64,000 nt of DNA, from contig NZ_KB907338.1 of the NCBI RefSeq assembly GCF_000381985.1, positions 465,392 to 529,391 on the forward strand. The letters run 5' to 3'. Source of the stretch: Novispirillum itersonii subsp. itersonii ATCC 12639. GTDB taxonomy: Bacteria > Pseudomonadota > Alphaproteobacteria > Rhodospirillales > Rhodospirillaceae. The notes beneath the pieces were generated by a model. The model saw only the letters and a list, made by a program, of their open reading frames with translations, searched no databases and was not told the DNA's origin. Each line of letters opens with the position of its first letter. Within the stretch, counting starts at the first letter, position 1. Of this stretch, positions 25,570 to 34,521 are shown piece after piece. A program made the position numbers and the translations under genes.

Positions 25570-26550
25570 ATGAAAGCGATTCTGATCGAGAAAAACGATG
25601 ATGGCCAGTCTGTCTCGGTGACGGATGTGGCTGAAGACCGGCTGCCGGACGGGGATGTGACGGTCGATATCGCCTATTCGACCCTTAACTATAAAGACGC
25701 TCTGGCGATCACCGGCAAAGCGCCGGTCGTGCGGCGGTTTCCGATGGTGCCGGGGATCGACTTCACCGGCACCGTTGCCCACAGCAGCCATCCCGGTTTC
25801 AGGCCCGGTGACCGGGTGATTCTGAACGGCTGGGGCGTGGGGGAAAAGCACTGGGGCGGTCTGGCCGGGCGGGCGCGGGTCAGCGGTGACTGGCTGGTGC
25901 CGCTGCCTGAGGGTCTCGACATGCGGCAGGCCGCCGCGATCGGCACGGCGGGGTACACCGCGATGCTGTGTGTGCTGGCGCTTGAACGGCACGGGGTGCG
26001 GCCTGACAGTGGCGAAATTGTCGTCAGCGGTGCTGCCGGGGGTGTCGGCAGTGTGGCCGTCGCGCTGCTGGCGGCCAAGGGTTATGCGGTGGCGGCGGTC
26101 ACCGGCCGGGCCGCTGAGGCGGAGTATCTGCGCGGTCTGGGGGCCAACGCGGTGATCGACCGCAGCGAGCTGACCGGCAAGGTGCGCCCGCTGGGGCAGG
26201 AGCGCTGGTCCGGCGGTATCGACGTGGCGGGCAGCACCGTGCTGGCGAACATGCTGTCGATGATGACGTACCGGGGTGTTGTGGCGGCCTGCGGTCTTGC
26301 CGCCGGTATGGATCTTCCTGCGTCGGTGGCCCCGTTTATCCTGCGCGGCGTGACTCTGGCGGGGGTTGACAGTGTCATGTGCCCCGGACCCGAGCGGATT
26401 GAAGCCTGGGGAAGGCTGGCCACGGATCTTGATCTCGACAGGCTGGCGGAGATGACGTCTGAGGTGCCGTTTGACCGGGTGATCGAAACCGCGCCGAAGT
26501 TTCTTGACGGAACAGTCCGCGGGCGGATCGTCATCCCGGTGACTCCCTGA
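25570..26550 (+). CDS. acuI: Acrylyl-CoA reductase (NADPH) AcuI
   Basis: A 326-residue zinc-independent medium-chain reductase of the YhdH/YhfP group. [13 protein letters not shown] and [10 protein letters not shown] are the standard N-terminal motifs. [20 protein letters not shown] is the nucleotide-binding loop, and [17 protein letters not shown] the late substrate-side segment. The enzyme reduces toxic acryloyl-CoA to propionyl-CoA with NADPH, serving DMSP or 3-hydroxypropionate breakdown and acrylate detoxification. It forms an operon with acuR. No DMSP lyase gene is visible nearby, so detoxification is the safer reading. Confidence 0.93.
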   Translation: MKAILIEKNDDGQSVSVTDVAEDRLPDGDVTVDIAYSTLNYKDALAITGKAPVVRRFPMVPGIDFTGTVAHSSHPGFRPGDRVILNGWGVGEKHWGGLAGRARVSGDWLVPLPEGLDMRQAAAIGTAGYTAMLCVLALERHGVRPDSGEIVVSGAAGGVGSVAVALLAAKGYAVAAVTGRAAEAEYLRGLGANAVIDRSELTGKVRPLGQERWSGGIDVAGSTVLANMLSMMTYRGVVAACGLAAGMDLPASVAPFILRGVTLAGVDSVMCPGPERIEAWGRLATDLDLDRLAEMTSEVPFDRVIETAPKFLDGTVRGRIVIPVTP

Positions 26551-26583
26551 TCCGGCCCCTCTCTCCCGCTGGCCCGCCTGCGT

Positions 26584-27465
26584 TTAGCGCCGGGCCAGCC
26601 AGACCCCGGCGGCGGCGATGGCCATGCCGGTCAGGGCCAGCGGGCTGAGGGTTTCGTCAAACAGCGCCCACGCCAGCAGCGCGGTGGAGGCCGGGGTCAG
26701 GTAGAACAGGCTGGCGACATTGACCGCGCCGCCCCGGCGGATCAGCAGGTTAAGCAGGGTCACCGCCCCCAGCGACAGCACCAGCACCAGCCAGCCGAGC
26801 GCGAACACGAACGCGCCGGTCCACTGCACCGTCAGCGGCTCGGTCACGGCGGCGACGGCGGCGGTGGCGATCAGGCAGGGGATGAACTGCACCACCGCCC
26901 CGGTCCGCAGGTCAAACGACGGGCAGAACCGCTTCTGGTACAGGGTTCCGGCGGTGATGCCCGCCAGCGCGATCAGGGCGGGCAGCATCATGCCGATGGC
27001 CTGATCCGGCGGCACCGCCAGCAACTTTGACTGCACCACCAGCACCACCCCGGCAAAGCCCAGCAGCAGGCCGCCCCACTGGGCCGGGCGCACCCGTTCC
27101 CCCAGCAGCGCCCCGGCGCACAGCGCGGTCAACAGCGGCTGCATCCCCACCACCAGCGCGGTGATGCCCGATGGCAGGCCCAGCCCGATGGCGGTGAACA
27201 CCCCGCCCAGATACACCCCGTGCATCAACAGCCCGGAGACGGCAACATGCGCCATCGCCGCCGGGGTTTTCGGCCATGCCGCCCGGGTCAGCAGGGCGGC
27301 GGGCAGCATCAGCGCCACCACCAGCGCATAGCGGATCGCCAGAAAGGTCAGCGGCGGCGCATAGGGCAGGCCAAAGCGGGCCCCGATGAAGCCGGTGCTC
27401 CACAGCAGCACGAAAAACAGCGGCCACAGCATCTGTGCCGGAGGGGAAGAGGCGGCGGAGGGCAT
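26584..27465 (-). CDS. EamA/DMT-superfamily transporter
   Basis: A 293-residue protein with ten predicted membrane helices in two EamA repeats. The first begins LWPLFFVLLWSTGFIGARFG and the second around QAIGMMLPALIALAGITAGTLYQK. The start MPSAASSPP at 27465 removes a long spurious extension antisense to the MazF-like gene. DMT exporters of this type often export amino acids or metabolites; the substrate is not evident. It ends close to the acuI end (convergent). Confidence 0.88.
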   Translation of the reverse strand: MPSAASSPPAQMLWPLFFVLLWSTGFIGARFGLPYAPPLTFLAIRYALVVALMLPAALLTRAAWPKTPAAMAHVAVSGLLMHGVYLGGVFTAIGLGLPSGITALVVGMQPLLTALCAGALLGERVRPAQWGGLLLGFAGVVLVVQSKLLAVPPDQAIGMMLPALIALAGITAGTLYQKRFCPSFDLRTGAVVQFIPCLIATAAVAAVTEPLTVQWTGAFVFALGWLVLVLSLGAVTLLNLLIRRGGAVNVASLFYLTPASTALLAWALFDETLSPLALTGMAIAAAGVWLARR

Positions 27466-27672
27466 CAGCGGGGAATCCTGCACAGGGGCGGGCGGGGAGA
27501 AGGGGCGGTGCCCCGCTGCTGTAGCAGAGAACGGGCGGTGCTTTCTACGGTCTTCGCGTCTGCCGGGATATCGTCTCTGACACGTTACATCTTCCGGTGG
27601 CGGGAGGGGTCGGTTACTGTGAGGGGACAGTACCGGGCAGACGCCGGTCCGGAAGATCGATGCCGAGAAAGT

Positions 27673-28107
27673 ATGCCGATTACATATCATCCCAAGATTG
27701 GAACGCTGGTCCTCTGTGATTTCACGACAGGGTTTCTCCCTCCCGAAATGGTCAAGAGGCGCCCGGCGGTCGTGATCAGTCCGCCGATAGGGTTGCGCAA
27801 AGAGCTGTGTACGGTGGTGCCCATCAGTACGACGGTGCCGGTTCCCGCAGTGCCGTGGCAGGTGGAGATCACTCTTGACCCGCCTTTGCCGTCCCCTTGG
27901 GATGCCGGACCCCATTGGGTAAAAGCTGACATGGTTTTTGCGGCCAGTTTCAGCAGGCTGGATCTTTTCCGTCTGCCCCGCCGTGACGGAAAGCGGCAAT
28001 ATCTTGAGCAACGGGTGACGGATGGCGATTTGCGCCGGATCAGGGGCTGCCTTCTTGCCAGTCTTGGGCTTGTCTCGTTGACAGAAAACCTACCTGGGAC
28101 TATATAA
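27673..28107 (+). CDS. MazF/PemK-family protein without visible antitoxin (2)
   Basis: A 144-residue protein starting MPITYHPKIG. KIGTLVLCDF, KRRPAVVISP and CTVVPISTT are the three strands that define MazF/PemK. HWVKADMVFAASFSRLDLF corresponds to the conserved K-x-[DS] segment before the last helices. It is divergent from the EamA gene, and no antitoxin-like gene is adjacent, so it is the second apparent orphan MazF within 8 kb. The two proteins share only the family motifs, so they are not a recent duplication. A terminator follows at 28198. Confidence 0.8.
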   Translation: MPITYHPKIGTLVLCDFTTGFLPPEMVKRRPAVVISPPIGLRKELCTVVPISTTVPVPAVPWQVEITLDPPLPSPWDAGPHWVKADMVFAASFSRLDLFRLPRRDGKRQYLEQRVTDGDLRRIRGCLLASLGLVSLTENLPGTI

Positions 28108-28197
28108 AAAGGGTTCGCGGCTCTGCCTGTCATCCGCACTCAAGACCCGGAAGGGCAGCTGTGCAGCCCGGCGATAACAAGCCTTGTGCAGTGTTGC

Positions 28198-28223
28198 CAA
28201 AGCCCCGCCCTGTGCGGGGCTTT
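28198..28223. terminator. Bidirectional rho-independent terminator
   Basis: AAAGCCCCGC and GCGGGGCTTT pair around CCTGTG-type loop bases, with A and T tracts at the two ends. It lies between the convergent MazF-like and chemoreceptor genes. Confidence 0.8.
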
Positions 28224-28262
28224 GGTGTTTTCAGCCTATCAATCTGGGGGACAGTTGCCCCC

Positions 28263-30287
28263 TCAGTCCAGTTTCTTCAGGGTGTCGAGGTCGCGGTTGA
28301 TGCGCTGCATGGCCTGATGCTGGCGGTCGGCCAGGGCTGACAGCTCCGCCAGAGTGGTTTCCAGCACCCCGGAGCCGGAGAACACCGTCTCGATCTGGTC
28401 CACCGTCTGCTGGTACAGCGCCTCTTCGCTGGAAAAGCGGCTGCGGATGGTGTCGATGATGCTGCCCAGTGTTTCCAGCGATGCTTCCATGCCGGTGATT
28501 GCCTGCTGGGTGCGGCCAAGGGTCTGTTTGGTGTTGGCGGCCAGCGTTTTCACCTCGTTCGCCACCACGGCAAAGCCTTTTCCGGCTTCTCCGGCGCGGG
28601 CGGCTTCGATGGTGGCGTTCAGGGCCAGCAGGTTGGTCTGGCTGGTGATGCCGTCAATCACCGACACAATGGTGCGCAGGTCTGAGGTGGCCTGACCCAG
28701 CGTGTCGAATTCCCGCGTCAGGGCGGCGGCGTCGCCGTCACCGCCGTGGCCGTCGCCCATCTGGCTGCGCCCGGTGGTCAGGGTGTGGCGCACGTCTTCC
28801 ATCGCATGGCGGATGTCGCCGGTGCGGGCGGCCACGCCTTCCATCTCCCGCGTGACCGCCAGCTGGTCCACCAGCCGGGCAATCAGGTCTTTGCGCATGC
28901 CGTTCATCAGCTGGGCCCGGCGCAGCTGGCTTTTGCTGAAGTAGTTCTGATACCGCCCGTAATGGATGGCGAAGGTCTCGACAAACGGGTCATGGAAGCC
29001 ATCGGTGGCGTCAAAGAACACCAGCGCCGACAGCGATTCATTGATCGAGATGCCAAACAGCTCGCCAAAGGCGGAATAGCCTGCGGTCGGGCAGGCCCAC
29101 AGGCCGTTCAGGTCTTTCAGGGCCGGTTCGTTCTTCAGGCGGCGCAGGATGCAGTCATTCAGCAGGGCGGCGACCGGCGCGCCGCGCCCGTGCAGAAAAG
29201 CGGCCAGATCCTTACGGGTCTGGGCGGCAAAGTCAGTCGCCTTCAGCAGAAAAAGCTGATCCCCGGCGTTGATGTCGCAGTAAAAGGTCACTACCCCGCT
29301 GGCGGCATCCAGCGTTGCGACCGACCGGACGAACATCTCGCCGTCGATCTCGATGCCAAAGGCGTATCCGGCCAGTTTGGTTTCAATCTCGCCGGGGGTG
29401 GTCTTCAGGGCGCGGCACAGGGCATCGACCATGGTGATGACGTCGCCGCTGGCGGGGTCAAGCACGGCAGAGGCGGTGCGCCGCTCGGCATCGGCCTGAA
29501 TGATCACAAACGAGGTCGGGGTCTTTTCGTAGTTCTGGCTTTTCAGCACGCCATAGCGCTTTGACGGATGAATCCGCAGGAACGCCACCACCGCGTGGTT
29601 TTGCAGCACCCGCTGCCCGTCAAACAGCCAGGTATCCTTAAAGTCAAGCTTGCCGCCCGCCAGCCCGCCGATGAACAGGCAGGGGAAGCGGCCGGAGGCA
29701 TAGGCGGCCTCCATGAAGTAATGATCGGCCGAGGCGAGGCCGTCGATAAAGGTCAGGGCGACGGTATCGGCGGGGCGCACGGGAAAAGGCGGGCTGACCG
29801 TCTTCAGGCGGTCGGCCAGTGCGGCGACGCGCTCTTCCCGCGCGATGCCGCCCCGGCCAAGGTCAATGGCGTGGATGCTGACGGCAGCGATCAGGCCGGG
29901 GCCGAACACCTGCACCACCACGCCTGACCCCGTGCCGGTGGCCGGGCAGTACAGCGGGTCTGCCGCTGCGCCGTTGGCGGCATTGCCGCACAGCTCCCCG
30001 GCGGAGGACAGGGCGATGACCGGGGTGGCCCCGGCCAGCTTTTTCAGGGCGGCGGTGACGGCGGCAAAATCGGCGTGCGGGGACACAAAGGCAACCGCCA
30101 GCGGCGCGGTCTGGCCGCCGGGCCGGAAAGCATCGCCGGTCAGCCCGGTCAGCGCCGCATCGGTCCGGTAGACGGCAACCGGGGCCACCCCGGCGGCGGC
30201 CTCTGCCTTCTCCGGCACGGCGGGGGTGTTGGCGGCAGGGGTGTCGGTGGTGGCGGCTACGGTGGGCTCGGTACGGCGGAAAAACAT
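28263..30287 (-). CDS. Soluble methyl-accepting chemotaxis protein with FIST sensor domain
   Basis: A 674-residue protein with no membrane segment. Residues about 35-260 form a FIST_N domain ([34 protein letters not shown]) and about 265-430 a FIST_C domain ([24 protein letters not shown]). The C-terminal 230 residues are an MCP signalling hairpin with [21 protein letters not shown], the tip motif split here by the usual heptads. FIST domains are thought to sense small ligands such as amino acids. This receptor probably couples a cytoplasmic signal to CheA. The ligand is unknown; the domain order is clear. Confidence 0.9.
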   Translation of the reverse strand: MFFRRTEPTVAATTDTPAANTPAVPEKAEAAAGVAPVAVYRTDAALTGLTGDAFRPGGQTAPLAVAFVSPHADFAAVTAALKKLAGATPVIALSSAGELCGNAANGAAADPLYCPATGTGSGVVVQVFGPGLIAAVSIHAIDLGRGGIAREERVAALADRLKTVSPPFPVRPADTVALTFIDGLASADHYFMEAAYASGRFPCLFIGGLAGGKLDFKDTWLFDGQRVLQNHAVVAFLRIHPSKRYGVLKSQNYEKTPTSFVIIQADAERRTASAVLDPASGDVITMVDALCRALKTTPGEIETKLAGYAFGIEIDGEMFVRSVATLDAASGVVTFYCDINAGDQLFLLKATDFAAQTRKDLAAFLHGRGAPVAALLNDCILRRLKNEPALKDLNGLWACPTAGYSAFGELFGISINESLSALVFFDATDGFHDPFVETFAIHYGRYQNYFSKSQLRRAQLMNGMRKDLIARLVDQLAVTREMEGVAARTGDIRHAMEDVRHTLTTGRSQMGDGHGGDGDAAALTREFDTLGQATSDLRTIVSVIDGITSQTNLLALNATIEAARAGEAGKGFAVVANEVKTLAANTKQTLGRTQQAITGMEASLETLGSIIDTIRSRFSSEEALYQQTVDQIETVFSGSGVLETTLAELSALADRQHQAMQRINRDLDTLKKLD

Positions 30288-30517
30288 GGACGGGACCCCT
30301 CTTTGGACAAAGACGTTTTGATGCCGCCGGTTCGTGCCGCCGGTTCTGTCAATCCTCTGGTCCTAATGTACCGGGGGTTGCCAGCAGAGGGTATCCCCCC
30401 GATGGACTATGCCAGAGGGGTGGGGAAGAGGGGGGATTGCGTCTTGTAATCAGAATCAGTTGCAGTTATCAGGGGGGTAATCGTTTTCATCCGCCTTCTC
30501 CAGTCAGGACTCCCCCG

Positions 30518-31534
30518 ATGTTCCGTCCGGTTTTTGCCGCTGTTGCCGCCGTGCTGTGCGTGGCCGCCGCCACCCCCGCCGCCGCCGCGCCCACCGTCTA
30601 CCCGCTGACGCTGGAAAACTGCGGAGCCACCGTCACCATCCCCAGGGCGCCGCAGCGGGCGGTCGGGCTGGGGCAGAACAGTGCGGAAATTCTGCTGCTG
30701 CTGGGCCTTAAAGACCGCATGGCCGCCACCGCCTTCTGGCCCAGCGCCGTCCTGCCGGAGCTGGCGAAGGACAATGCCCGGGTCAAGCTGCTGACGGTCG
30801 AGTTCCCCACCTTTGAAAGCCTGCTGGCGGAAGAGCCTGACTTTGTCGCCGCCGCCCTGCCCAGCCTGATGGGGCCGGGCAGCAAGGTGGCAAAGCGGGA
30901 AGACTTTGAAAAGGTCGGCATCCCGGCCTATCTGTCGCCGTCCACCTGCCTGTCCACCGCCGGGGCGAAGGATGTGTACGGCAGCCGCGACACCCTGTGG
31001 AACCCCGGCCTGCTGTACCGCGAAATCGACGAGCTGGCCCGCATCTTTGATGTTGCCGACCGGGGGCAGGCCCTGATCGCCGACCTGAAAGCGCGTGAGG
31101 CCGCCGTGCGGGCCCTGACCCGGCCTGATGGCGCCCCGCTGAGGTATCTGTTCTGGTTTTCCAGCCCGTCACCGTCGGCGGATGCCTATCTGGGCGGGCG
31201 GAACAGCGCATCGGGTGCCATTGCCGCCATGCTGGGCGGCACCAACGCCATCACCGCCGATGCCGAATGGCCGACGCTGGGGTGGGAAGGGATCATTGCC
31301 GCCAACCCGGATGTGATCGTGGTGGCCGCCCTTGACCGCAACCGCTGGGCGCTGGACCGGCCCGACGCCAAGATCCGCTTTCTGACCACAGATCCGGCCG
31401 TCAGCCAGATGCCTGCCGTGGCCCGCAACGCCATTGTGGTGATGGACGGGCAGGCGATGAACCCCACGGTGCGCACCCTGTACGGGGCGGAACAGGTGGC
31501 CCGGCAGCTGAAAGAAAAGGGCCTGCTGAAGTGA
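30518..31534 (+). CDS. ABC transporter periplasmic binding protein (iron-siderophore/cobalamin type)
   Basis: Starts MFRPVFAA with a signal peptide cleaved around AAAAPTVY. The fold is the class III PBP used for siderophores, haem and cobalamin: TIPRAPQRAVGLGQNSAEILLLLGL at the start, VEFPTFESLLAEEPDFV, and a WEGIIAANPDVIVV strand before the C-terminal lobe. The gene overlaps the permease gene by four bases. The upstream 200 bases show no B12 box; a degenerate Fur-like stretch may exist around 30447-30470. The substrate is therefore undecided between iron chelates and corrinoids. Confidence 0.88.
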   Translation: MFRPVFAAVAAVLCVAAATPAAAAPTVYPLTLENCGATVTIPRAPQRAVGLGQNSAEILLLLGLKDRMAATAFWPSAVLPELAKDNARVKLLTVEFPTFESLLAEEPDFVAAALPSLMGPGSKVAKREDFEKVGIPAYLSPSTCLSTAGAKDVYGSRDTLWNPGLLYREIDELARIFDVADRGQALIADLKAREAAVRALTRPDGAPLRYLFWFSSPSPSADAYLGGRNSASGAIAAMLGGTNAITADAEWPTLGWEGIIAANPDVIVVAALDRNRWALDRPDAKIRFLTTDPAVSQMPAVARNAIVVMDGQAMNPTVRTLYGAEQVARQLKEKGLLK

Positions 31535-32574
31535 GGGCGGCAGGCGCGGCCCCGCTGCCGTTCGGGGTTTTTCTGCTGGCCGGGCTGGGGCTGCTGCTGC
31601 TGGCGGTGGGCCTGAATGTGGGGGTGGGCGACCTGCGGATACCGCTGACGACCACCTTTTACGCCATCACCAATGCGCTGGGCTGGACCGCCGAGCCGCT
31701 GAACCGCATTCATGAAACCGTGATCTGGGATTACCGCCTCAGCCGGTCGCTGGTGGCGGCGTGCTGCGGGGCCGGGCTGGCGCTGTCGGGGGCGGTGATG
31801 CAGTCGCTGCTGCGCAACCCGCTGGCAGAGCCCTATGTGCTGGGGATTTCCGCCGGGGCCTCCACCGGGGCGGTGGCGGTGGTGATTCTGGGCGTTGGCT
31901 TCGGGGCCGGTCTGGGGGCGGCGTCGCTGTCCGCCGGGGCCTTTGCCGGGGCGTTTGCCGCCTTTGCCTTTGTCGCGCTGCTGTCAGACGGCACCCGCAG
32001 CGGGGCTGACCGTACCATTCTGGCCGGGGTGGCGGCGTCGCAGCTGTTTAATGCCGTCACCGCCTATATTGTCACCACATCGGCCAATGCCCAGCAGGCG
32101 CGGGATGTGATGTTCTGGCTGCTGGGCAGCTTTGGCGGGGTGCGCTGGCCGGACTTTATGCTGGTCTCTGCGGCGGTGGCGCTGGGGCTGGCCGGGTGCC
32201 TGCTGTATGCGCGCATTCTTGACGCGTTTTCCTTTGGCGATGATGCGGCGGCGGCCTTGGGGGTCAACACCGGGCGGGCGCGGATGGTGCTGTTTGCCAT
32301 CACCGCCCTGATGACCGCCACCATCGTCAGCATGGTGGGGTCAATCGGCTTTGTCGGGCTGGTGGTGCCCCACGCCGTGCGCTTTGCCGTCGGGCCGCTG
32401 CACGGGCGGCTTCTGCCCGGCTGCGCGGTGGCCGGGGCGCTGTTTATGGTGCTGGCCGATCTGGCATCGCGGGTGCTGGTGCCGCAGCAGATTCTGCCGG
32501 TCGGCGTGGTGACGGCGCTGGTCGGGGTGCCGGTGTTTTCGCTTATTCTCTATCGGGTGCAGCGCGCATCATGA
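31531..32574 (+). CDS. FecCD-family ABC transporter permease
   Basis: A 347-residue permease starting with GTG that overlaps the previous stop. Ten membrane helices are expected. RLSRSLVAACCGAGLALSGAVMQSLLRNPLAEPYVLGISAGAS contains the family signature in broken form, and GSIGFVGLVVPHAVRF is the conserved loop that contacts the ATPase. It pairs with the binding protein and ATPase on either side to form a complete type II importer. Overlapping reading frames (ATGA with the next gene) indicate tight co-translation. Confidence 0.92.
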   Translation: MRAAGAAPLPFGVFLLAGLGLLLLAVGLNVGVGDLRIPLTTTFYAITNALGWTAEPLNRIHETVIWDYRLSRSLVAACCGAGLALSGAVMQSLLRNPLAEPYVLGISAGASTGAVAVVILGVGFGAGLGAASLSAGAFAGAFAAFAFVALLSDGTRSGADRTILAGVAASQLFNAVTAYIVTTSANAQQARDVMFWLLGSFGGVRWPDFMLVSAAVALGLAGCLLYARILDAFSFGDDAAAALGVNTGRARMVLFAITALMTATIVSMVGSIGFVGLVVPHAVRFAVGPLHGRLLPGCAVAGALFMVLADLASRVLVPQQILPVGVVTALVGVPVFSLILYRVQRAS

Positions 32575-33332
32575 GCTTTCAGGCAGACTCCCTGACGTGG
32601 GGCATCGGGCGCAGGACCGTGCTGCACGGGCTGACGTTTTCTGTGGTGCCGGGCCAGATGCTGGGCCTGCTGGGGCCGAACGGATCGGGCAAGACATCGC
32701 TGCTGCGGCTGCTGGCCGGGCTGAAAACCCCGGCAGGCGGGCGGGTGCTGCTGGATGGGGCCGACCTGCGGCGCCTGCCCCGCCGCGACGTCGCCCGGCG
32801 GGTTGCCTTTGTCGAGCAGCACGCCGGCACCACCGCCAACCTGACGGTGGAAGATGTGGTGCGGCTGGGGCGCTTTCCTCACCGCCGTCCGCTGGCAGGC
32901 TGGGGCCCCGCCGACGCGCAGGCGGTGGAGGCCGCCCTTGACCGCGCCGGGATGACAGCCAAACGCCGCGACGGCTGGCACAGCCTGTCCGGCGGCGAAA
33001 AACAGCGGGCCCAGATCGCCCGGGCACTGGCCCAGACCCCGCACGAACTGATACTCGACGAGCCGACCAACCATCTGGACATCCAGCACCAGATCGGCCT
33101 GCTGCGCCTGATTGCCGGGCTGGGCATCACCAGCGTGCTGTCACTGCACGACCTGAACCACGCCGCAATGTTCTGCGACCGCCTGCTGGTGCTGCACCAC
33201 GGCCACATCGTCGCCGACGGCCCCCCGGCCACAGTGCTGACCGAAGCCCTGCTGCGCGACGTGTTCAGCGTACAGGCCACCGTGGAGCAGGACCCCCAGA
33301 CCGGCAGGCCGCATATCCGCTATCTGCGGTAA
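32571..33332 (+). CDS. ABC transporter ATPase (iron-siderophore/cobalamin type)
   Basis: A 253-residue nucleotide-binding subunit. Walker A is GPNGSGKTS (residues about 35-43), the ABC signature is SLSGGEKQRAQIARAL, Walker B is LILDEPTNHLD and the switch His is in SLHDLNHA. It is the last gene of the three-gene importer operon. A terminator-like element of a recurring type follows about 100 bases downstream (33430-33473). Confidence 0.94.
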   Translation: MSFQADSLTWGIGRRTVLHGLTFSVVPGQMLGLLGPNGSGKTSLLRLLAGLKTPAGGRVLLDGADLRRLPRRDVARRVAFVEQHAGTTANLTVEDVVRLGRFPHRRPLAGWGPADAQAVEAALDRAGMTAKRRDGWHSLSGGEKQRAQIARALAQTPHELILDEPTNHLDIQHQIGLLRLIAGLGITSVLSLHDLNHAAMFCDRLLVLHHGHIVADGPPATVLTEALLRDVFSVQATVEQDPQTGRPHIRYLR

Positions 33333-33429
33333 GGGGGGCGGGCCTTGGACTTGCCAGCAAACGGGTAGAAACGGGGCGCTGCCCCGCTGGCTTTGCCAGC
33401 AAGCGAGAAGGGACGGGGTTCCACCCCGT

Positions 33430-33473
33430 CAGCCCCGCAAAGGGCCATTGGCCCTTTGATCCCGTTTTTGGTT
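33430..33473 (+). terminator. Recurring terminator element, copy A
   Basis: AAAGGGCC and GGCCCTTT pair around ATT, then GATCCCG and a TTTTT run. The same layout occurs at 57880-57930. Two further short hairpins (GGGGCGCTGCCCC, GGGGTTCCACCCC) lie just upstream in 33375-33428. Confidence 0.75.
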
Positions 33474-33534
33474 GTTCCATATGCTCTGCTTCAGCTATCC
33501 GTTGTTCCTGCGACGTCATCGGGAAGGGTGCGGG

Positions 33535-34443
33535 ATGAGCGGGGGCATTGATCAGGGCTGGCTGTCGGCAGGCGTGTCATGGCTATTGAACGCAGATCCG
33601 GACACGTCGCCGTACCGGAATGTCAAAGATATCGTGCTTTTTGTCGGTGCCGCGCTGGCTTTGTACTTCACCTTTCGCCGGATGAAGGCGGCTGATGAGC
33701 AAAACAAAAATCAGACCAAGGCGATTGAGGCGCAGACAGCACAGATTGAACTCTCCCGTCGCGACCAGTTGAGCAAACGCTTCACCGAAGCGGTTAAACA
33801 GTTGGGCGATGACAAGCTGGCGATCCGCATGGGCGGCATCGCCGAGCTGTGGGCAGTGGCGACGGAAAGCACCCATCCCGAAGACCGCATTATGGTGCTG
33901 GATGTGCTGTGCGCCTTTGTCAGGAATGCGAAGCCACCGGAGGAGGCAGAGCCACAGAAGATCAGGCCGGATGTGGAGCTGGCGATGAACCGGCTGGGGG
34001 CGGTGGGGCCATATTTTCCGTGGGGCAATGTGGAGGAGGGGCACCAGCCGTATCGACGGGATTTTTCGGGAGCGTATTTATTTGAATACAGATTCGTTGG
34101 TATGGATTTAAGAAACATAATAATTAATGAATTTGAAGTGGATAAGATTTATTTTGAGGGATGCAATTTATCTGACTCTATTTTAAATTTTAATGATATT
34201 GAGTTTTTATCTGTATCAAATTCTGATTTATCCAATATTAATTTATCTATTCTAAAATCTAGAATTATTGATGGTAAATTGATAAGAAAAAGAGATCATG
34301 GCTATTCTATAGTGAATTCAGATTTATCGGGCTCTAATTTTACTGGTCTTGGGGATGGGGGCAGTGTTGGATATTTCAATAAGTGCTTCCACAAAACTGG
34401 GCATCCCCCTTCAGGTATACCGAAAGGGAAAAGTATTCAGTAG
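33535..34443 (+). CDS. Pentapeptide-type membrane protein flanking the RavA-ViaA module (paralog 1)
   Basis: Starts MSGGIDQG at 33535 after a GGGAAGGG ribosome site. A membrane helix (VLFVGAALALYFTF) is followed by a coiled coil (NKNQTKAIEAQTAQI). Then comes the conserved block found ahead of pentapeptide repeats in many bacteria (SKRFTEAVKQLGDDKLAIRMGG, HPEDRIMVLDVLCAFVRN). From about 34080 the DNA turns AT-rich and encodes a degenerate pentapeptide-like region (NLSDSILNFNDIEF, NSDLSNINLS). The N-terminal half is almost identical in DNA to the gene at 37663; the C-terminal half is unrelated. It is probably a membrane partner of the RavA-ViaA proteins encoded in between. Confidence 0.75.
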   Translation: MSGGIDQGWLSAGVSWLLNADPDTSPYRNVKDIVLFVGAALALYFTFRRMKAADEQNKNQTKAIEAQTAQIELSRRDQLSKRFTEAVKQLGDDKLAIRMGGIAELWAVATESTHPEDRIMVLDVLCAFVRNAKPPEEAEPQKIRPDVELAMNRLGAVGPYFPWGNVEEGHQPYRRDFSGAYLFEYRFVGMDLRNIIINEFEVDKIYFEGCNLSDSILNFNDIEFLSVSNSDLSNINLSILKSRIIDGKLIRKRDHGYSIVNSDLSGSNFTGLGDGGSVGYFNKCFHKTGHPPSGIPKGKSIQ

Positions 34444-34521
34444 GGCAGGTGCCTTCTGATCCCTGTCGGTTGTCTTGCTCCGACTGTTCAGCGTGGGCCG
34501 GGCGGCCGGACTTTGGGGGGG

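Noticed and set aside
27465..28011. N-terminal extension of the EamA transporter frame
   Set aside because: It is antisense to the MazF-like gene and not membrane-like; the EamA fold begins at 27465.
30288..30517. Possible cobalamin riboswitch or Fur box before the ABC importer
   Set aside because: No B12-box sequence is seen, and the Fur-like stretch near 30450 is too weak to annotate.
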